This document shows, piece after piece, positions 48,156 through 57,414 of a stretch of DNA of 61,030 nt (positions are counted from its first letter, which is position 1; every line of letters starts with the position of its first letter). Under the pieces are notes generated by a model that worked only from the letters and a program-made list of their open reading frames with translations, had not been told where the DNA came from and searched no databases. Source of the DNA: Microbacterium sp. 2FI (lineage in GTDB: Bacteria > Actinomycetota > Actinomycetes > Actinomycetales > Microbacteriaceae); contig NZ_SCMR01000024.1 of NCBI RefSeq assembly GCF_005502885.1, positions 1-61,030 on the forward strand. Direction: 5' to 3'. Made by a program: the position numbers and the translations under genes.

Positions 48156-49376
48156 TCAGGCGCCGCGGAGCGAACGAACCGCGTCCCACAGGGCATCGGC
48201 GACCTCGCGCTTGCTCCCCTGCGGCGATGCGACGACGTCACCGCCCGCGTCGAGGAGGAGGACCGCGTTCTCCTCGCTCTCGAAGCCCTGCGCCCACCCG
48301 ACCTCGTTCACCGCAAGCAGGTCCGCGCCCTTGCGCGCCGCCTTGCGCCGACCGCGATCGAGCAGCGTCTCGGCGCCGGTCGGCGTCTCGGCGGCGAAGC
48401 CGACGATGATCTGGCCGGCGCGCCGCTCGCGCACGAGGCCCGCGAGGATGTCGTCGTTCTCGATGAGCTCGAGCGTGAGCCCGGGCCCGTGCGCGGCATC
48501 CTTCGCGAGCTTGATCGAAGACACGTCGGCGACGCGGTAGTCGGCGACGGCCGCTGCCATCACCACGACGTCGGCACCGTCTGCCTGCTCGGTCATGACG
48601 GCTGCGAGATCTGCCGCGGTTCCGGCGCGCACGACCCGAACGCGGGGGTGAGCGGATGCCGTCGCCAGCACGCCGTCGTCGAGGTGAGCGGTGACGAGCA
48701 CGACGTCGGCTCCGCGATCGGCGGCCGCGAGGGCCACGGCGACGCCCTGCCGGCCGCTCGAGCGATTGCCGATGAAGCGCACCGGATCGATGGGCTCGCG
48801 GGTACCGCCTGCGCTCACGACCGCGCGCACCCCCGCGAGGTCGGCGCGGGGCACTGCGGCGTCGAGCGCTGCGGCGAGGATCTCTTCGGGCTCCGACATC
48901 CGGCCCGGGCCGCTGTCGCCGCCGGTGAGCTCACCGTCGGCGGGTCCGACCATCACGACGCCGCGCTCGCGCAAGACGGCCACGTTGTGCACCGTCGCGG
49001 GATGCCGCCACATCTCGGTGTGCATCGCGGGTGCCACCACGACCGGTGCCGTGGTGGCGAGTAGGGTCGTCCCGAGGAGATCGTCGGCGAGGCCGGTGGC
49101 CATCTTCGCGAGGGTGTTGGCGGTTGCCGGCGCCACGATGACGAGGTCCGCGGACTGGCCGAGTGAGACGTGTCGCACGCGGGCGACGTCGTCGTGGACC
49201 GAGGTCGTCACCGGATTGCGGCTGATCGCCTCCCACGTCGGCAGGCCGACGAAGCGCACGGCATCCGCGGTCGGGACGACATGGACGTCGTGACCGGCCT
49301 TGACGAGGAGGCGCACCAGATGCACCGACTTGTAGGCGGCGATCCCGCCCGAGACTCCCACCACGACGAACACCAT
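48156..49376 (-). CDS. coaBC: Bifunctional phosphopantothenoylcysteine decarboxylase / phosphopantothenate-cysteine ligase
   Basis: 406 residues, two enzymes of coenzyme A synthesis in one chain. The N-terminal flavin decarboxylase (CoaC) starts VVVGVSGGIAAYKSVHL and has the active-site APAMHTEMW. The C-terminal ligase (CoaB) begins near VVSAGGTREPIDPVRFIGNRSSG (split: AGGTREPIDPVR, FIGNRSSG) and includes AAAVADYRV and the Lys in IKLAKD. ATG 49376; GTG 49373 would fit a CAAGAT element 6 nt upstream and is an alternative start. Confidence 0.95.
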   Translation of the reverse strand: MVFVVVGVSGGIAAYKSVHLVRLLVKAGHDVHVVPTADAVRFVGLPTWEAISRNPVTTSVHDDVARVRHVSLGQSADLVIVAPATANTLAKMATGLADDLLGTTLLATTAPVVVAPAMHTEMWRHPATVHNVAVLRERGVVMVGPADGELTGGDSGPGRMSEPEEILAAALDAAVPRADLAGVRAVVSAGGTREPIDPVRFIGNRSSGRQGVAVALAAADRGADVVLVTAHLDDGVLATASAHPRVRVVRAGTAADLAAVMTEQADGADVVVMAAAVADYRVADVSSIKLAKDAAHGPGLTLELIENDDILAGLVRERRAGQIIVGFAAETPTGAETLLDRGRRKAARKGADLLAVNEVGWAQGFESEENAVLLLDAGGDVVASPQGSKREVADALWDAVRSLRGA

Positions 49377-49420
49377 CCGATCTTGGCACGACCCGACCCC
49401 GCAGGAAGGAGAGCGCATCG

Positions 49421-50137
49421 ATGTGCACCGTCGTGATCCGCGTCCCCGCAACGCCGGAAGAGCCGACGCTCGTCCTCGCGATCCGCGACGAAGACCCCGC
49501 ACGACCGTGGAATCCGCTCGGTCGCTGGTGGCCCGAGGCGCATGACGGAGTGGTGGGTGTGCGCGACGTGCGCGCAGGTGGCGCGTGGCTCGCGGCGGAT
49601 CCCGGGGCCGGCAGGTTCGCCGTGCTCCTCAATCGCGCCGACGTGTCAGAACGACCGGAGTCGGAGCTGGTCTCACGCGGCGGCCTCGTGCTCGACTCGG
49701 TCGCCGGCCACTCCCCCGCAGGGTCCCCTTCCACGCACGGCTTCAACCTGCTCGAGGTGCAGGGCACGGCCGCCCGCGTGCTCACGTGGGACGGCGACGC
49801 GCTGCGCTCGGTCGACCTCGAGCCGGGTACCCACATGATCGCGCACGACGACGTCGACGATCCTGCGACGCCACGCATCGCGCGATGGCTCGGCGACTTC
49901 CGCGACGCGCCGCCGGCAGACGGCGAACGGTGGTGGATGCCGTGGGTCGAGGTGCTCGAGCGCTCGGCGGCGCTCGAGAGCACCGACGACCGCGCGATCA
50001 TCCGCGACAACCGCCCGCACGGCTATCCGACCCTGTCGCTCCTGGCGTGCGTGGCATCGATCTCGGCATCCGGAGTCGAACTCAGCTACGGCGAGCTCAC
50101 CGAACCCGGCGAGTGGGGCGGGCTCGAACTCGCCTGA
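49421..50137 (+). CDS. NRDE/TANGO2 family protein
   Basis: 238 residues. MCTVVIRVPATPEEPTLVLA, then IRDED in place of the canonical NRDE, places it in the TANGO2 family (NTN-hydrolase-like fold with Cys2 at the N-terminus). GRWWPEA and AVLLNR also match. Function in bacteria is unknown; a role in heme or CoA handling has been proposed for animal TANGO2. Divergent from coaBC. AAGGAG lies 9 nt before ATG. Confidence 0.85.
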   Translation: MCTVVIRVPATPEEPTLVLAIRDEDPARPWNPLGRWWPEAHDGVVGVRDVRAGGAWLAADPGAGRFAVLLNRADVSERPESELVSRGGLVLDSVAGHSPAGSPSTHGFNLLEVQGTAARVLTWDGDALRSVDLEPGTHMIAHDDVDDPATPRIARWLGDFRDAPPADGERWWMPWVEVLERSAALESTDDRAIIRDNRPHGYPTLSLLACVASISASGVELSYGELTEPGEWGGLELA

Positions 50138-50145
50138 CCAGTTGG

Positions 50146-51009
50146 CTACACGAGGCTCTTCGTGTGCCAGATCGTCTTCGTCTCGGTGAACGCCGCGATG
50201 CGCGCGAGGCTGGGGGCCGCGGCATCCGTCCCCTCCTCCGGCAGCAACACGCGCGTGAGCGTCTCGGCCGCCGCGATCTGCAGGTCGATCCAGTCCAGTT
50301 CGCCGGCACCGACGAGGTCGAGGGCGTGCACGTCGGGGTGCGAGGCGATCCAGGGTGCGAGCTCGGCGGGCGAACCGGTGAGGACGTTGACGACTCCTCC
50401 GGGAACGTCGCTGGTCGCCAGGACCTCGGCGAGGCTGATCGCAGACAGCGGGAAGCGCTCCGAGGCGACGACGACGACCGCGTTGCCGGTCACGAGCGCG
50501 GGCGCGATCGCCGACACGAGACCCACGAGCGCGGTGTCCTGCGGCGCGATGACGCCGACGACGCCGGTGGGCTCGGGCACCGAGATGTTGAAGTACGGAC
50601 CCGCGACGGGGTTGCCGTTGCCGGCGACCTGGCCGAACTTGTCGCACCAGCCCGCGTACCAGACCCAGCGATCGATCGCCTCGTCGACCTCGGCGCCGGC
50701 GACGGATGCCGACACACCCGTCTGCTGCACGATCTCGTCGACGAACTGGGCGCGACGGCCCTCGAGGATCTCGGCGACGCGGTACAGCACCTGGCCGCGG
50801 TTGTACGCGGTCGCTCCCGCCCAGCCCTTGACGGCGCCACGAGCCGCGGTGACGGCGTCGCGGGCGTCCTTGCGGGAGGCGAGGGCCGCATTGGCGAGGA
50901 AATCGCCCTTGGCCGAGAGCACCTCGTAGGTGCGCCCCGACTCGGTGCGGGGGAACTTGCCGCCGATGAAGAGCTTGTACGTCTTCGGCACGCTCAGTCG
51001 CTTGCTCAT
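50146..51009 (-). CDS. Truncated aldehyde dehydrogenase-like protein without catalytic Cys
   Basis: 287 residues, little over half an ALDH. The NAD-binding half is recognisable (YKLFIGGKFPRTESGRTYEV, NISVPEPTGVVGVIAP, IAPALVTGNAVVVVAS). The LELGGK Glu motif and the Cys-containing loop are absent: after LDLVGAGELDW the chain drifts and ends. It overlaps the full ALDH by 4 nt. The pair resembles a split ALDH16, in which a second, non-catalytic ALDH domain acts structurally. Likely a partner subunit rather than an enzyme. Confidence 0.85.
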   Translation of the reverse strand: MSKRLSVPKTYKLFIGGKFPRTESGRTYEVLSAKGDFLANAALASRKDARDAVTAARGAVKGWAGATAYNRGQVLYRVAEILEGRRAQFVDEIVQQTGVSASVAGAEVDEAIDRWVWYAGWCDKFGQVAGNGNPVAGPYFNISVPEPTGVVGVIAPQDTALVGLVSAIAPALVTGNAVVVVASERFPLSAISLAEVLATSDVPGGVVNVLTGSPAELAPWIASHPDVHALDLVGAGELDWIDLQIAAAETLTRVLLPEEGTDAAAPSLARIAAFTETKTIWHTKSLV

Positions 51010-52445
51010 GCTGCCCCCTTCAAGTACGCGGCCAGGCCGTGCCTGCCGCCCTCACGGCCGTAGCCCGACTCCTTGTAGCCGCCGAACGGGCTCGCCGGGT
51101 CGAAGCGGTTGAAGGTGTTCGCCCAGATGACGCCGGCGCGCAGTCGATCGGCGACCGCGAGGATGCGCGATCCCTTGTCTGTCCAGATGCCCGCCGACAG
51201 GCCGTAGGGCGTGTTGTTGGCCTTCTCGATGGCCTCACCGGGCGTGCGGAAGGTGAGCACCGAGAGCACCGGCCCGAAGATCTCGTCGCGAGCGATGCGA
51301 TGGCTCGCCTGCACGTTCGTGAAGATCGTCGGGGCGAACCAGAACCCGTTCTCGGGGATCACGCACGGCGCGCTCCAGCGCTCGGCGCCCTCGTCCTCGC
51401 CGATCTGGCTGAGTTCGCGGATGCGGTCGAGCTGCGCGCGCGAGTTGATCGCGCCGATGTCGGTGTTCTTGTCGAGCGGGTCGCCCAGGCGAAGCGTCGA
51501 CAGGCGGGACTTCAGGCGCTCGACGACCTCGTCGTGGATCGACTCCTGCACGAGCAGACGGCTGCCGGCGCAGCAGACGTGCCCCTGGTTGAAGAAGATG
51601 CCGTTGACGATGCCCTCGATGGCCTGGTCGATCGGCGCGTCCTCGAACACGATGTTGGCGGCCTTGCCGCCGAGCTCGAGGGTGAGGCTCTTGCCCGACC
51701 CCGCGACCGCCTTCGCGATCTCACGGCCGACGCCGGTCGAGCCGGTGAAGGCCACCTTGTTGACATCGGGATGCCGCACGAGCGCCGACCCGGTCGCCCC
51801 GGCTCCCGTGATGATGTTCACGACGCCCGGCGGGAGGTCGGCCTGCTGCAGGATCTCGGCGAAGATGAGCGCCGACAGCGGCGTCGTCTCGGCGGGCTTG
51901 ATGACGACCGTGTTGCCGGCCGCCAGCGCGGGCGCGATCTTCCACGCGAGCATGAGCAGCGGGAAGTTCCACGGGATCACCTGGCCGGCGACCCCGAGCG
52001 AGCGCGGGTCGGCACCGAGGCCGGCGTAGTCGAGCTTGTCGGCCCAGCCGGCGTAGTAGAAGAACCAGGCGGCCACCAGGGGCACGTCGACGTCGCGGCT
52101 CTCCTTGATGGGCTTGCCGTTGTCGAGGCTCTCGGCGACGGCGAGCTCGCGAGCGCGCTCCTGCACGAGGCGCGCGATGCGAAACAGGTATTTGCCGCGG
52201 TCGCGCCCCGACATCTTCGACCAGGTCTTGTCGTACGCGCGGCGGGCTGCGGCGACGGCGGCGTCGACATCGGCCTCGCTCGCGGCGGCGATCGTGGCGA
52301 TGTGCTTCTCGTCGGCCGGCGAGATCGTGGCGAAGCTTTCACCGCTGCCGGCACGGAACTCACCGTCGATGAAGAGCCCGTACTCGTCGCGCAGGTTCAG
52401 GATCGCCCGCGATTCGGGTGCGGGGGCGTACTCGAGGAAACTCAT
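51006..52445 (-). CDS. Aldehyde dehydrogenase
   Basis: 479 residues, full length. Glu257 in LELGGK is the general base and Cys291 in FFNQGHVCCAGSR the nucleophile; IPWNFPLLM, AFTGSTGVGREI and EIFGPVLSV are standard. Oxidises an aldehyde with NAD(P)+. In the deoC operon the likely substrate is the acetaldehyde released by deoxyribose-phosphate aldolase, or another small aldehyde. Starts 8 nt after deoC and overlaps its truncated paralogue. Confidence 0.93.
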   Translation of the reverse strand: MSFLEYAPAPESRAILNLRDEYGLFIDGEFRAGSGESFATISPADEKHIATIAAASEADVDAAVAAARRAYDKTWSKMSGRDRGKYLFRIARLVQERARELAVAESLDNGKPIKESRDVDVPLVAAWFFYYAGWADKLDYAGLGADPRSLGVAGQVIPWNFPLLMLAWKIAPALAAGNTVVIKPAETTPLSALIFAEILQQADLPPGVVNIITGAGATGSALVRHPDVNKVAFTGSTGVGREIAKAVAGSGKSLTLELGGKAANIVFEDAPIDQAIEGIVNGIFFNQGHVCCAGSRLLVQESIHDEVVERLKSRLSTLRLGDPLDKNTDIGAINSRAQLDRIRELSQIGEDEGAERWSAPCVIPENGFWFAPTIFTNVQASHRIARDEIFGPVLSVLTFRTPGEAIEKANNTPYGLSAGIWTDKGSRILAVADRLRAGVIWANTFNRFDPASPFGGYKESGYGREGGRHGLAAYLKGAA

Positions 52446-52452
52446 GTCGGTC

Positions 52453-53460
52453 CTAGTCGATCGTGACGTAGTCGGTGCCGGTGTAGTGGCCGGTCTTCAG
52501 CTTCTGGCGCTGCAGCAGCACGTCGTTGAGCAGGCTCGACGCGCCGTAGCGGAACAGGTGCGGCTGCAGCCACTCCTCGCCCACCGTCTCCGCGACCGTG
52601 ACGAGGTACTTGATGGCGTCCTTCGAGGTGCGGATGCCGCCCGCGGGCTTCACGCCGACCTTCTCGCCGGTGGCCCGGTGCCAGTCGCGCACGACCTCGA
52701 GCATGAGGAGGGTGACCGGCAGCGTCGCCGCCGGCTGCACCTTGCCCGTGGAGGTCTTGATGAAGTCGCCGCCGGCGAGGATCGACAGCCACGACGCGCG
52801 CTTGACGTTGTCGTAGGTCGTGAGTTCGCCCGTCTCGAGGATCACCTTGAGAGAGGCGTACGTGCCGTCTTCCCGACGGCACGCCTGCTTGACGCGCGCG
52901 ATCTGGTCGAAGACGAGCCCGTAGCGACCCGCGAGGAACGCCCCGCGGTCGATCACCATGTCGATCTCGTCGGCGCCGTGCGCCACCGCCTCCGCCGTGT
53001 CGGCCAGCTTGATCTCGAGCGAGGCGCGCCCGCTCGGGAACGCGGTCGCCACGGCGGCCACGCTCACGCCGCCGTCATCGGGGTCGCCGTGGGCGCTGCC
53101 GAGCGCCTCCACGGCGTAGGGCACCATGTCGCCGTAGACGCACACCGCGGCCACGCGCGGGCACGACGGGTCGGAGGCATCCGGATTCAGCGCCTTCGCG
53201 ACGAGCGAGCGCACCTTGCCGGGGGTGTCGGCACCCTCGAGCGTCGTGAGGTCGATGAGGTCGATGATCTTGTCGAGCGCCCATGCCTTGGACGTCGTCT
53301 TGATCGATCGCGTGCCGAGCGAGGCCGCGCGCTGCTCGAGCCCCACGGCGTCGACGCCGGGGAGTCCGTGCAGATAGCGACGCAGCGTCGTGTCGTCGGG
53401 CTCGCCGCCGAGGAGTTCGACGGCGCGCTCGGGGAGCGTCTGCACATCGGTTCGGCTCAT
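52453..53460 (-). CDS. deoC: Deoxyribose-phosphate aldolase
   Basis: 335 residues, the longer actinobacterial/animal type. Splits 2-deoxyribose 5-phosphate into glyceraldehyde 3-phosphate and acetaldehyde. The Schiff-base Lys235 is in DFIKTSTGK; GVKPAGGIRTSKDA holds the second Lys, and DEIDMVIDRGAFL the Asp. Overlaps the upstream membrane gene by 4 nt and precedes the two aldehyde dehydrogenases, so acetaldehyde produced can be oxidised in the same operon. Confidence 0.96.
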   Translation of the reverse strand: MSRTDVQTLPERAVELLGGEPDDTTLRRYLHGLPGVDAVGLEQRAASLGTRSIKTTSKAWALDKIIDLIDLTTLEGADTPGKVRSLVAKALNPDASDPSCPRVAAVCVYGDMVPYAVEALGSAHGDPDDGGVSVAAVATAFPSGRASLEIKLADTAEAVAHGADEIDMVIDRGAFLAGRYGLVFDQIARVKQACRREDGTYASLKVILETGELTTYDNVKRASWLSILAGGDFIKTSTGKVQPAATLPVTLLMLEVVRDWHRATGEKVGVKPAGGIRTSKDAIKYLVTVAETVGEEWLQPHLFRYGASSLLNDVLLQRQKLKTGHYTGTDYVTID

Positions 53461-53834
53461 TGTTCTCCCTTTGTCATATGCGCGCGGAACACGCCGGAGT
53501 GACGCATCAGCACGAGGACGCCGATTCCGACCACTACCACGAAGGCGATCGTGAGTGAGGCGAACGCGAACCAGTTGTCGTCGAGCGCCAGCACGATCCC
53601 GGCGGCGATCACTGCGATCGCGGCGGCCGCGAGCTTCGATGCGAACTTCAAGCCTACCCCGGCCGTCAGTCCGCCCGCGGGCGAGTCACCTCTCGCCAGG
53701 ATCAGGTCGGCGAAGGCGTCGAGGGTCGCCAGAAGAGAAGCCGAGTAGGCGACGGCGCATCCGAGCGCGCCCCACAGGTTGACGGAGTTGGACGCGGCCG
53801 CCACGGCGGCGATGACGAGGTCGAGGGCCTGCAC
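53457..53834 (-). CDS. Small membrane protein heading the deoC operon
   Basis: 125 residues, four hydrophobic segments (about 5-20, 24-45, 58-82, 88-110), short basic C-terminus. GTG 53834 fits TACGAT 6 nt upstream, so it is the likely first, leaderless gene of the deoC-ALDH-ALDH operon, with a 4-nt overlap into deoC. No family recognised. Could be a nucleoside/sugar-linked membrane factor only by context. Confidence 0.75.
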   Translation of the reverse strand: MQALDLVIAAVAAASNSVNLWGALGCAVAYSASLLATLDAFADLILARGDSPAGGLTAGVGLKFASKLAAAAIAVIAAGIVLALDDNWFAFASLTIAFVVVVGIGVLVLMRHSGVFRAHMTKGEQ

Positions 53835-53840
53835 GCCTCG

Positions 53841-53846
53841 ATCGTA
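53841..53846 (-). promoter_or_regulatory. -10 element TACGAT of the deoC operon
   Basis: Ends 6 nt before GTG 53834; leaderless geometry. Confidence 0.5.
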
Positions 53847-53887
53847 GGCGCGCGGGGGTGTACGGGTCTACGGTGCGAGGGCGCGAT

Positions 53888-54862
53888 TCAGGTCAGCGCC
53901 GCGCGCACGCGCTCGACATCGTCGGCGATCTGCACGACGAGCGCCTCGATGCCGGCGAACGCCGTCATCTCGCGGATCCGCGCGGTGAACTGCACCTCGA
54001 CGATGTGGCCGTACAGGTCGAGGTCGGTCTCATCCAGCACGTAGGCCTCGACCTGACGATGCTCGACATCGTCGAACGTCGGGTTGGTGCCGATGCTGAT
54101 GGCGGCGGGATAGCGGATGCTGCGCCGGGGGTCGCCGTGGCGACCGGCGTCCTGCGAGCCCTCGTCGACGAGCCAGCCCGCATAGACGCCTTCAGCCGGC
54201 ACGAAGCCCTCGAGGTCGGCCGAGAGGTTCGCCGTCGGGAAGCCCAGCTCGCGACCGCGCTTGAGCCCGTGTACGACCTCGCCCCGCACCGCGTGGGGTC
54301 GGCCGAGGATGCGCGATGCGGTTTCGACGTCGCCGGCGGCCAGTGCCTCGCGCACCCACGTCGAGGAGACGCGGCGTCCGGCATCCATCGAGCGCACGTC
54401 GTCGACGACGTCGACGTCGAATCCGAATTCGCGCCCGAGTTCGCGCAGCAGTTCGGGGTCGCCTGCTCCCCCACGACCGAAGCGGAAGTCGCGGCCGACG
54501 AGCAAGATGCGCACGTCGAGGGCGCCGACGAGGACGTGCTCGACGAACTCGCGTGCCGGCAGATCCGCCAGGGCGCGATCGAAGGTGAGCAGCAGCGTCG
54601 CATCGACGCCGGTCTCGGCCAGCAGCTGCAGCTTCTGCCCGACGCCGATGAGGCTCTCGGGGCAGAGATCCGGTCGCAGCAGTGCCAGGGGGTTGCGATC
54701 GAAGGTCACGGCGACCACGCGGGCGTCGGACTCGACCGCATCGACCCGGGCGCGGTCGATGACCGCGCGGTGGCCGGTGTGCACGCCGTCGAACTTGCCG
54801 ATGGCGACGATCGACGGGCCGAAACCGTCGGGAACCTCGTCGGGCGAGCGGAAGACGATCAC
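53888..54862 (-). CDS. ribF: Bifunctional riboflavin kinase / FAD synthetase
   Basis: 324 residues. N-terminal nucleotidyltransferase domain (GKFDGVHTGHRAVI, GRDFRFGRGG) makes FAD from FMN; the C-terminal kinase (GRELGFPTANLS, VYAGW, the Glu-containing EAYVLDETDLDLYG) makes FMN from riboflavin. Standard prokaryotic size. GTG start overlaps the stop of the upstream membrane gene (GTGA). Confidence 0.96.
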   Translation of the reverse strand: MIVFRSPDEVPDGFGPSIVAIGKFDGVHTGHRAVIDRARVDAVESDARVVAVTFDRNPLALLRPDLCPESLIGVGQKLQLLAETGVDATLLLTFDRALADLPAREFVEHVLVGALDVRILLVGRDFRFGRGGAGDPELLRELGREFGFDVDVVDDVRSMDAGRRVSSTWVREALAAGDVETASRILGRPHAVRGEVVHGLKRGRELGFPTANLSADLEGFVPAEGVYAGWLVDEGSQDAGRHGDPRRSIRYPAAISIGTNPTFDDVEHRQVEAYVLDETDLDLYGHIVEVQFTARIREMTAFAGIEALVVQIADDVERVRAALT

Positions 54863-55302
54863 GACGCCACCGCCGGCGCCGACGCCTCCACGACCTGGTC
54901 GGCCGGGCGGTGCGTGCGCAGCCACCAGATGCCGAAGAACGGCAGCACGAGCGGCACGAAGAGATATCCCATACCGAACCACGACCACACCGTGGCGTGG
55001 GCGAAGAGGTCGGGCAGCACGAAGGTGAGCGTGCCGATGACGAGCACGCCGACGAGTTCGAAGACGATCGCGATCCACGCCACCCGGTACCAGGTGCGCG
55101 ACCCGGCGAAGACCAGGGCGAGGGTCGCGACGATGTACACGACGGCAGCGAGGGCCGAGAGCGTATACGCGAGCGGCGCCTCGTCGTAGTCCTGGACGAT
55201 CTGGACGAACGAGCGACCGGTGGCGGCGAGCGCCATGATCGCGTACACGATGACGAGGACGCGACCGATGCCGGTCATGCGGGGGCGGGCGGGCGACGAC
55301 AT
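54859..55302 (-). CDS. Four-helix membrane protein upstream of ribF
   Basis: 147 residues with four helices (about 12-30, 45-68, 76-98, 105-128) and short tails. A TAAGCT -10 ends 9 nt before ATG, and the gene overlaps ribF by 4 nt, so it leads a two-gene operon. The family occurs near ribF/truB in Microbacteriaceae, but I know of no assigned role. Confidence 0.75.
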   Translation of the reverse strand: MSSPARPRMTGIGRVLVIVYAIMALAATGRSFVQIVQDYDEAPLAYTLSALAAVVYIVATLALVFAGSRTWYRVAWIAIVFELVGVLVIGTLTFVLPDLFAHATVWSWFGMGYLFVPLVLPFFGIWWLRTHRPADQVVEASAPAVAS

Positions 55303-55376
55303 GACCCGTCAAGCTTAGATCGGATGCCGCGCCCGCGGCGCCGCCCGCGGCCCGAGCAGCGCCGCAGCACGTGCCG

Positions 55377-55745
55377 TCACGCGATCTGGATCGTCCAGAT
55401 CGCGTGCATGCGCCACACCATGACGGCGACCGCGAGTGCCGCGATCCCCATGATCACGGTGCTCCAGCGGCTCCGTTCGACGAGCGCCCAGCCGACGGCG
55501 GCGATCGGCAGGAGCGCCGCCGAGATCAGATACACCCAGAACTCCAGCGCACTGCCGGTCGGAGCATTGCCCGCGAGCGGCGCGATGATCGCCACGACGA
55601 TCTGGGCGATCAGCAGCAGTTCGATCAGCGCCATCCCGCCGACCGTGAGATCGCTCGGCCGACGCCCCGCGAGACCCGCGATCACGCAGAACAGACCCAC
55701 GACCACGGCAACCGCGACCTGGGTGATCGTGAACCACAGGATCAC
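55377..55745 (-). CDS. Four-helix membrane protein downstream of truB
   Basis: 122 residues, four hydrophobic segments; starts MILWFTITQVAVAVVVGL from a GTG overlapping the truB stop (GTGA). Lacks charged catalytic motifs. Tail ends at HAIWTIQIA near a membrane boundary. Function unknown. Confidence 0.75.
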   Translation of the reverse strand: MILWFTITQVAVAVVVGLFCVIAGLAGRRPSDLTVGGMALIELLLIAQIVVAIIAPLAGNAPTGSALEFWVYLISAALLPIAAVGWALVERSRWSTVIMGIAALAVAVMVWRMHAIWTIQIA

Positions 55746-56671
55746 GCCGATGCCTCCTCGGGCATGTTCATCGCGCTCTTGATGTCATCGCCTCGGCGCT
55801 CGACGACCCCGACGAGCACGCCGTCGGGATCGATCGCCGCGGCGGGGTTCGCGGGCAGGCGCACGGCAGCGCCGGTGAGCCTCTTGCCGTGCCGCAGATC
55901 GCGGGCCTCCTCCGCCGTCACGTCGATGCGGCCGAGGACGGCGGCCGCCACGTCGCCGGGCGCGGCGAGCGGCGCCTCGCCGATCGCGTCGGCGTTCGCG
56001 GCATCCGTCGCCGCGAACGGGCCGATCCGCGTGCGCCGCAGCGCCGTCAGGTGGCCGCCCACCCCGAGCGCCGCGCCGAGGTCGCGCGCGAGCGCTCGGA
56101 TGTATGTGCCGCTCGAGCAGTCGACGACCACGTCGAGGTCGATCACGCCGTCGGCGCCCGTCTCGGCCGCAGACCGCCGTTCTGCGACGACGTCGAAGCG
56201 AGTGACCGTCACCTCGCGTGCCTTGAGCTCGACCTCGGCCCCGGAACGGGCGAGGTCGTACGCGCGCTTGCCGTCGACCTTGATGGCGGAGTATGTGCTC
56301 GGCACCTGCGAGATGCGGCCCCGGAGCGGCTCTATGGCCTGGGCGATGGCGGCGGAGTCGAGAGATGCGGCATCCGTCGTCGAGATCGCCGTGCCGTCGG
56401 CGTCGTCGGTGTCGGTCGCGACCCCGAGCCGGATCGTCGCCTCGTAGGTCTTGTCGAGTCCGACGATGAAGGTGAGGAGTCTCGTGGCACCCTCGACGCC
56501 GAGGACGAGGAGGCCGGTGGCCATCGGGTCGAGCGTGCCGGCGTGGCCGATCTTGCGCGTGCCGAGCGCGCGGCGGGCGCGCGCGACGACGTCGTGCGAC
56601 GTCATGCCGCCGGGCTTGTCGACGAGGAGGATGCCGGCTGCCGGGCGCGGTCGGTCGGTGCGTTCAGGCAT
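55742..56671 (-). CDS. truB: tRNA pseudouridine(55) synthase
   Basis: 309 residues. Makes pseudouridine 55 in the T-loop of tRNA. Catalytic Asp in GHAGTLDPMATG (near residue 48); DKPGGMTSHDVV opens the fold and SSGTYIRALARDLG and RRTRIGPF complete it. Starts at the shared T of TGATG with the kinase stop (1-nt overlap). Confidence 0.96.
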   Translation of the reverse strand: MPERTDRPRPAAGILLVDKPGGMTSHDVVARARRALGTRKIGHAGTLDPMATGLLVLGVEGATRLLTFIVGLDKTYEATIRLGVATDTDDADGTAISTTDAASLDSAAIAQAIEPLRGRISQVPSTYSAIKVDGKRAYDLARSGAEVELKAREVTVTRFDVVAERRSAAETGADGVIDLDVVVDCSSGTYIRALARDLGAALGVGGHLTALRRTRIGPFAATDAANADAIGEAPLAAPGDVAAAVLGRIDVTAEEARDLRHGKRLTGAAVRLPANPAAAIDPDGVLVGVVERRGDDIKSAMNMPEEASA

Positions 56672-57357
56672 CAGCAGAAGTCCTCGTAGACGCGGCGCGG
56701 GTGTGCGAGATCGGTGTTGTCGACGATGACGGATGCCGCAGACCGCGGCTTCGCGTCGCGCAGGTACAGCTGCTGACCGAGCCGGTAGCGCGCATTCGAT
56801 GCAGCCGCCGGATCGGGATCACTCCCGTCGCGTTCGGCCATGCGAGCCGTTGCGACATCGTCGGGGACGTCGAGCCACACCGACCAGTGCCACAGTCCCC
56901 GCAGCTCCTGCCGGTGCAGGAAGATGCCGTCGACGATCAGCACCGCATCCTTGGGGGCGGCGACCCATTCGGATTCGACCGGCGCGTCGCGTGAGACGTC
57001 GAAGGCGGCGAGCTGGAACCCGGTCGTCGCTCCCGTCTGGGCGCCGTCGAGGAACGGGTCCACGAGCACCCGGCGGAACGTCGAATAGTCGTAGGAGTCG
57101 CGGTAGAACCCTTCGGGGCTCGTGCGGCCCCGCACGTACCGCTCGGCGCGCGGACGGTGGAAGCCGTCGATCGAGGCACGGAAGGCGGCGATCCCGTCCT
57201 CGGCGAAGACCTGCGCCAGGGTGTCGGCGAACGTCGTCTTGCCTGCTCCGTCGATCCCGTCGACGGCGATGAGGATGCGGCCGCCGCGGTATCGGCGACG
57301 CACCTCGTCGCGCAGCCCCCGCACGAGCGTCGTGGCGGGTGTGATCGGCAGTCGCAT
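56671..57357 (-). CDS. Uridine kinase-like P-loop nucleoside kinase
   Basis: 228 residues. Walker A GIDGAGKTTFA near residues 34-44; RASIDGFHRPRAER and YDYSTFRRVLVDPF resemble uridine/cytidine kinases and phosphoribulokinase-fold proteins. The lid carries ARMAERDGSDPD. Nucleoside is a plausible substrate but not certain. Leaderless promoter (TAGGCT, 6 nt); coupled to truB, forming a kinase-truB-membrane protein operon. Confidence 0.85.
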   Translation of the reverse strand: MRLPITPATTLVRGLRDEVRRRYRGGRILIAVDGIDGAGKTTFADTLAQVFAEDGIAAFRASIDGFHRPRAERYVRGRTSPEGFYRDSYDYSTFRRVLVDPFLDGAQTGATTGFQLAAFDVSRDAPVESEWVAAPKDAVLIVDGIFLHRQELRGLWHWSVWLDVPDDVATARMAERDGSDPDPAAASNARYRLGQQLYLRDAKPRSAASVIVDNTDLAHPRRVYEDFC

Positions 57358-57363
57358 GGTTCC

Positions 57364-57407
57364 AGCCTAGAGTCGGCGCGGCCGCCATACGCGCCGCCGC
57401 TTAGGCT
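57364..57407. promoter_or_regulatory. Divergent leaderless promoters, kinase/truB and mutY
   Basis: Minus TAGGCT (57369-57364) ends 6 nt before ATG 57357. Plus TAGGCT (57402-57407) ends 7 nt before ATG 57415. Identical hexamers face away from each other 33 bp apart. Confidence 0.55.
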
Positions 57408-57414
57408 GAATCGC

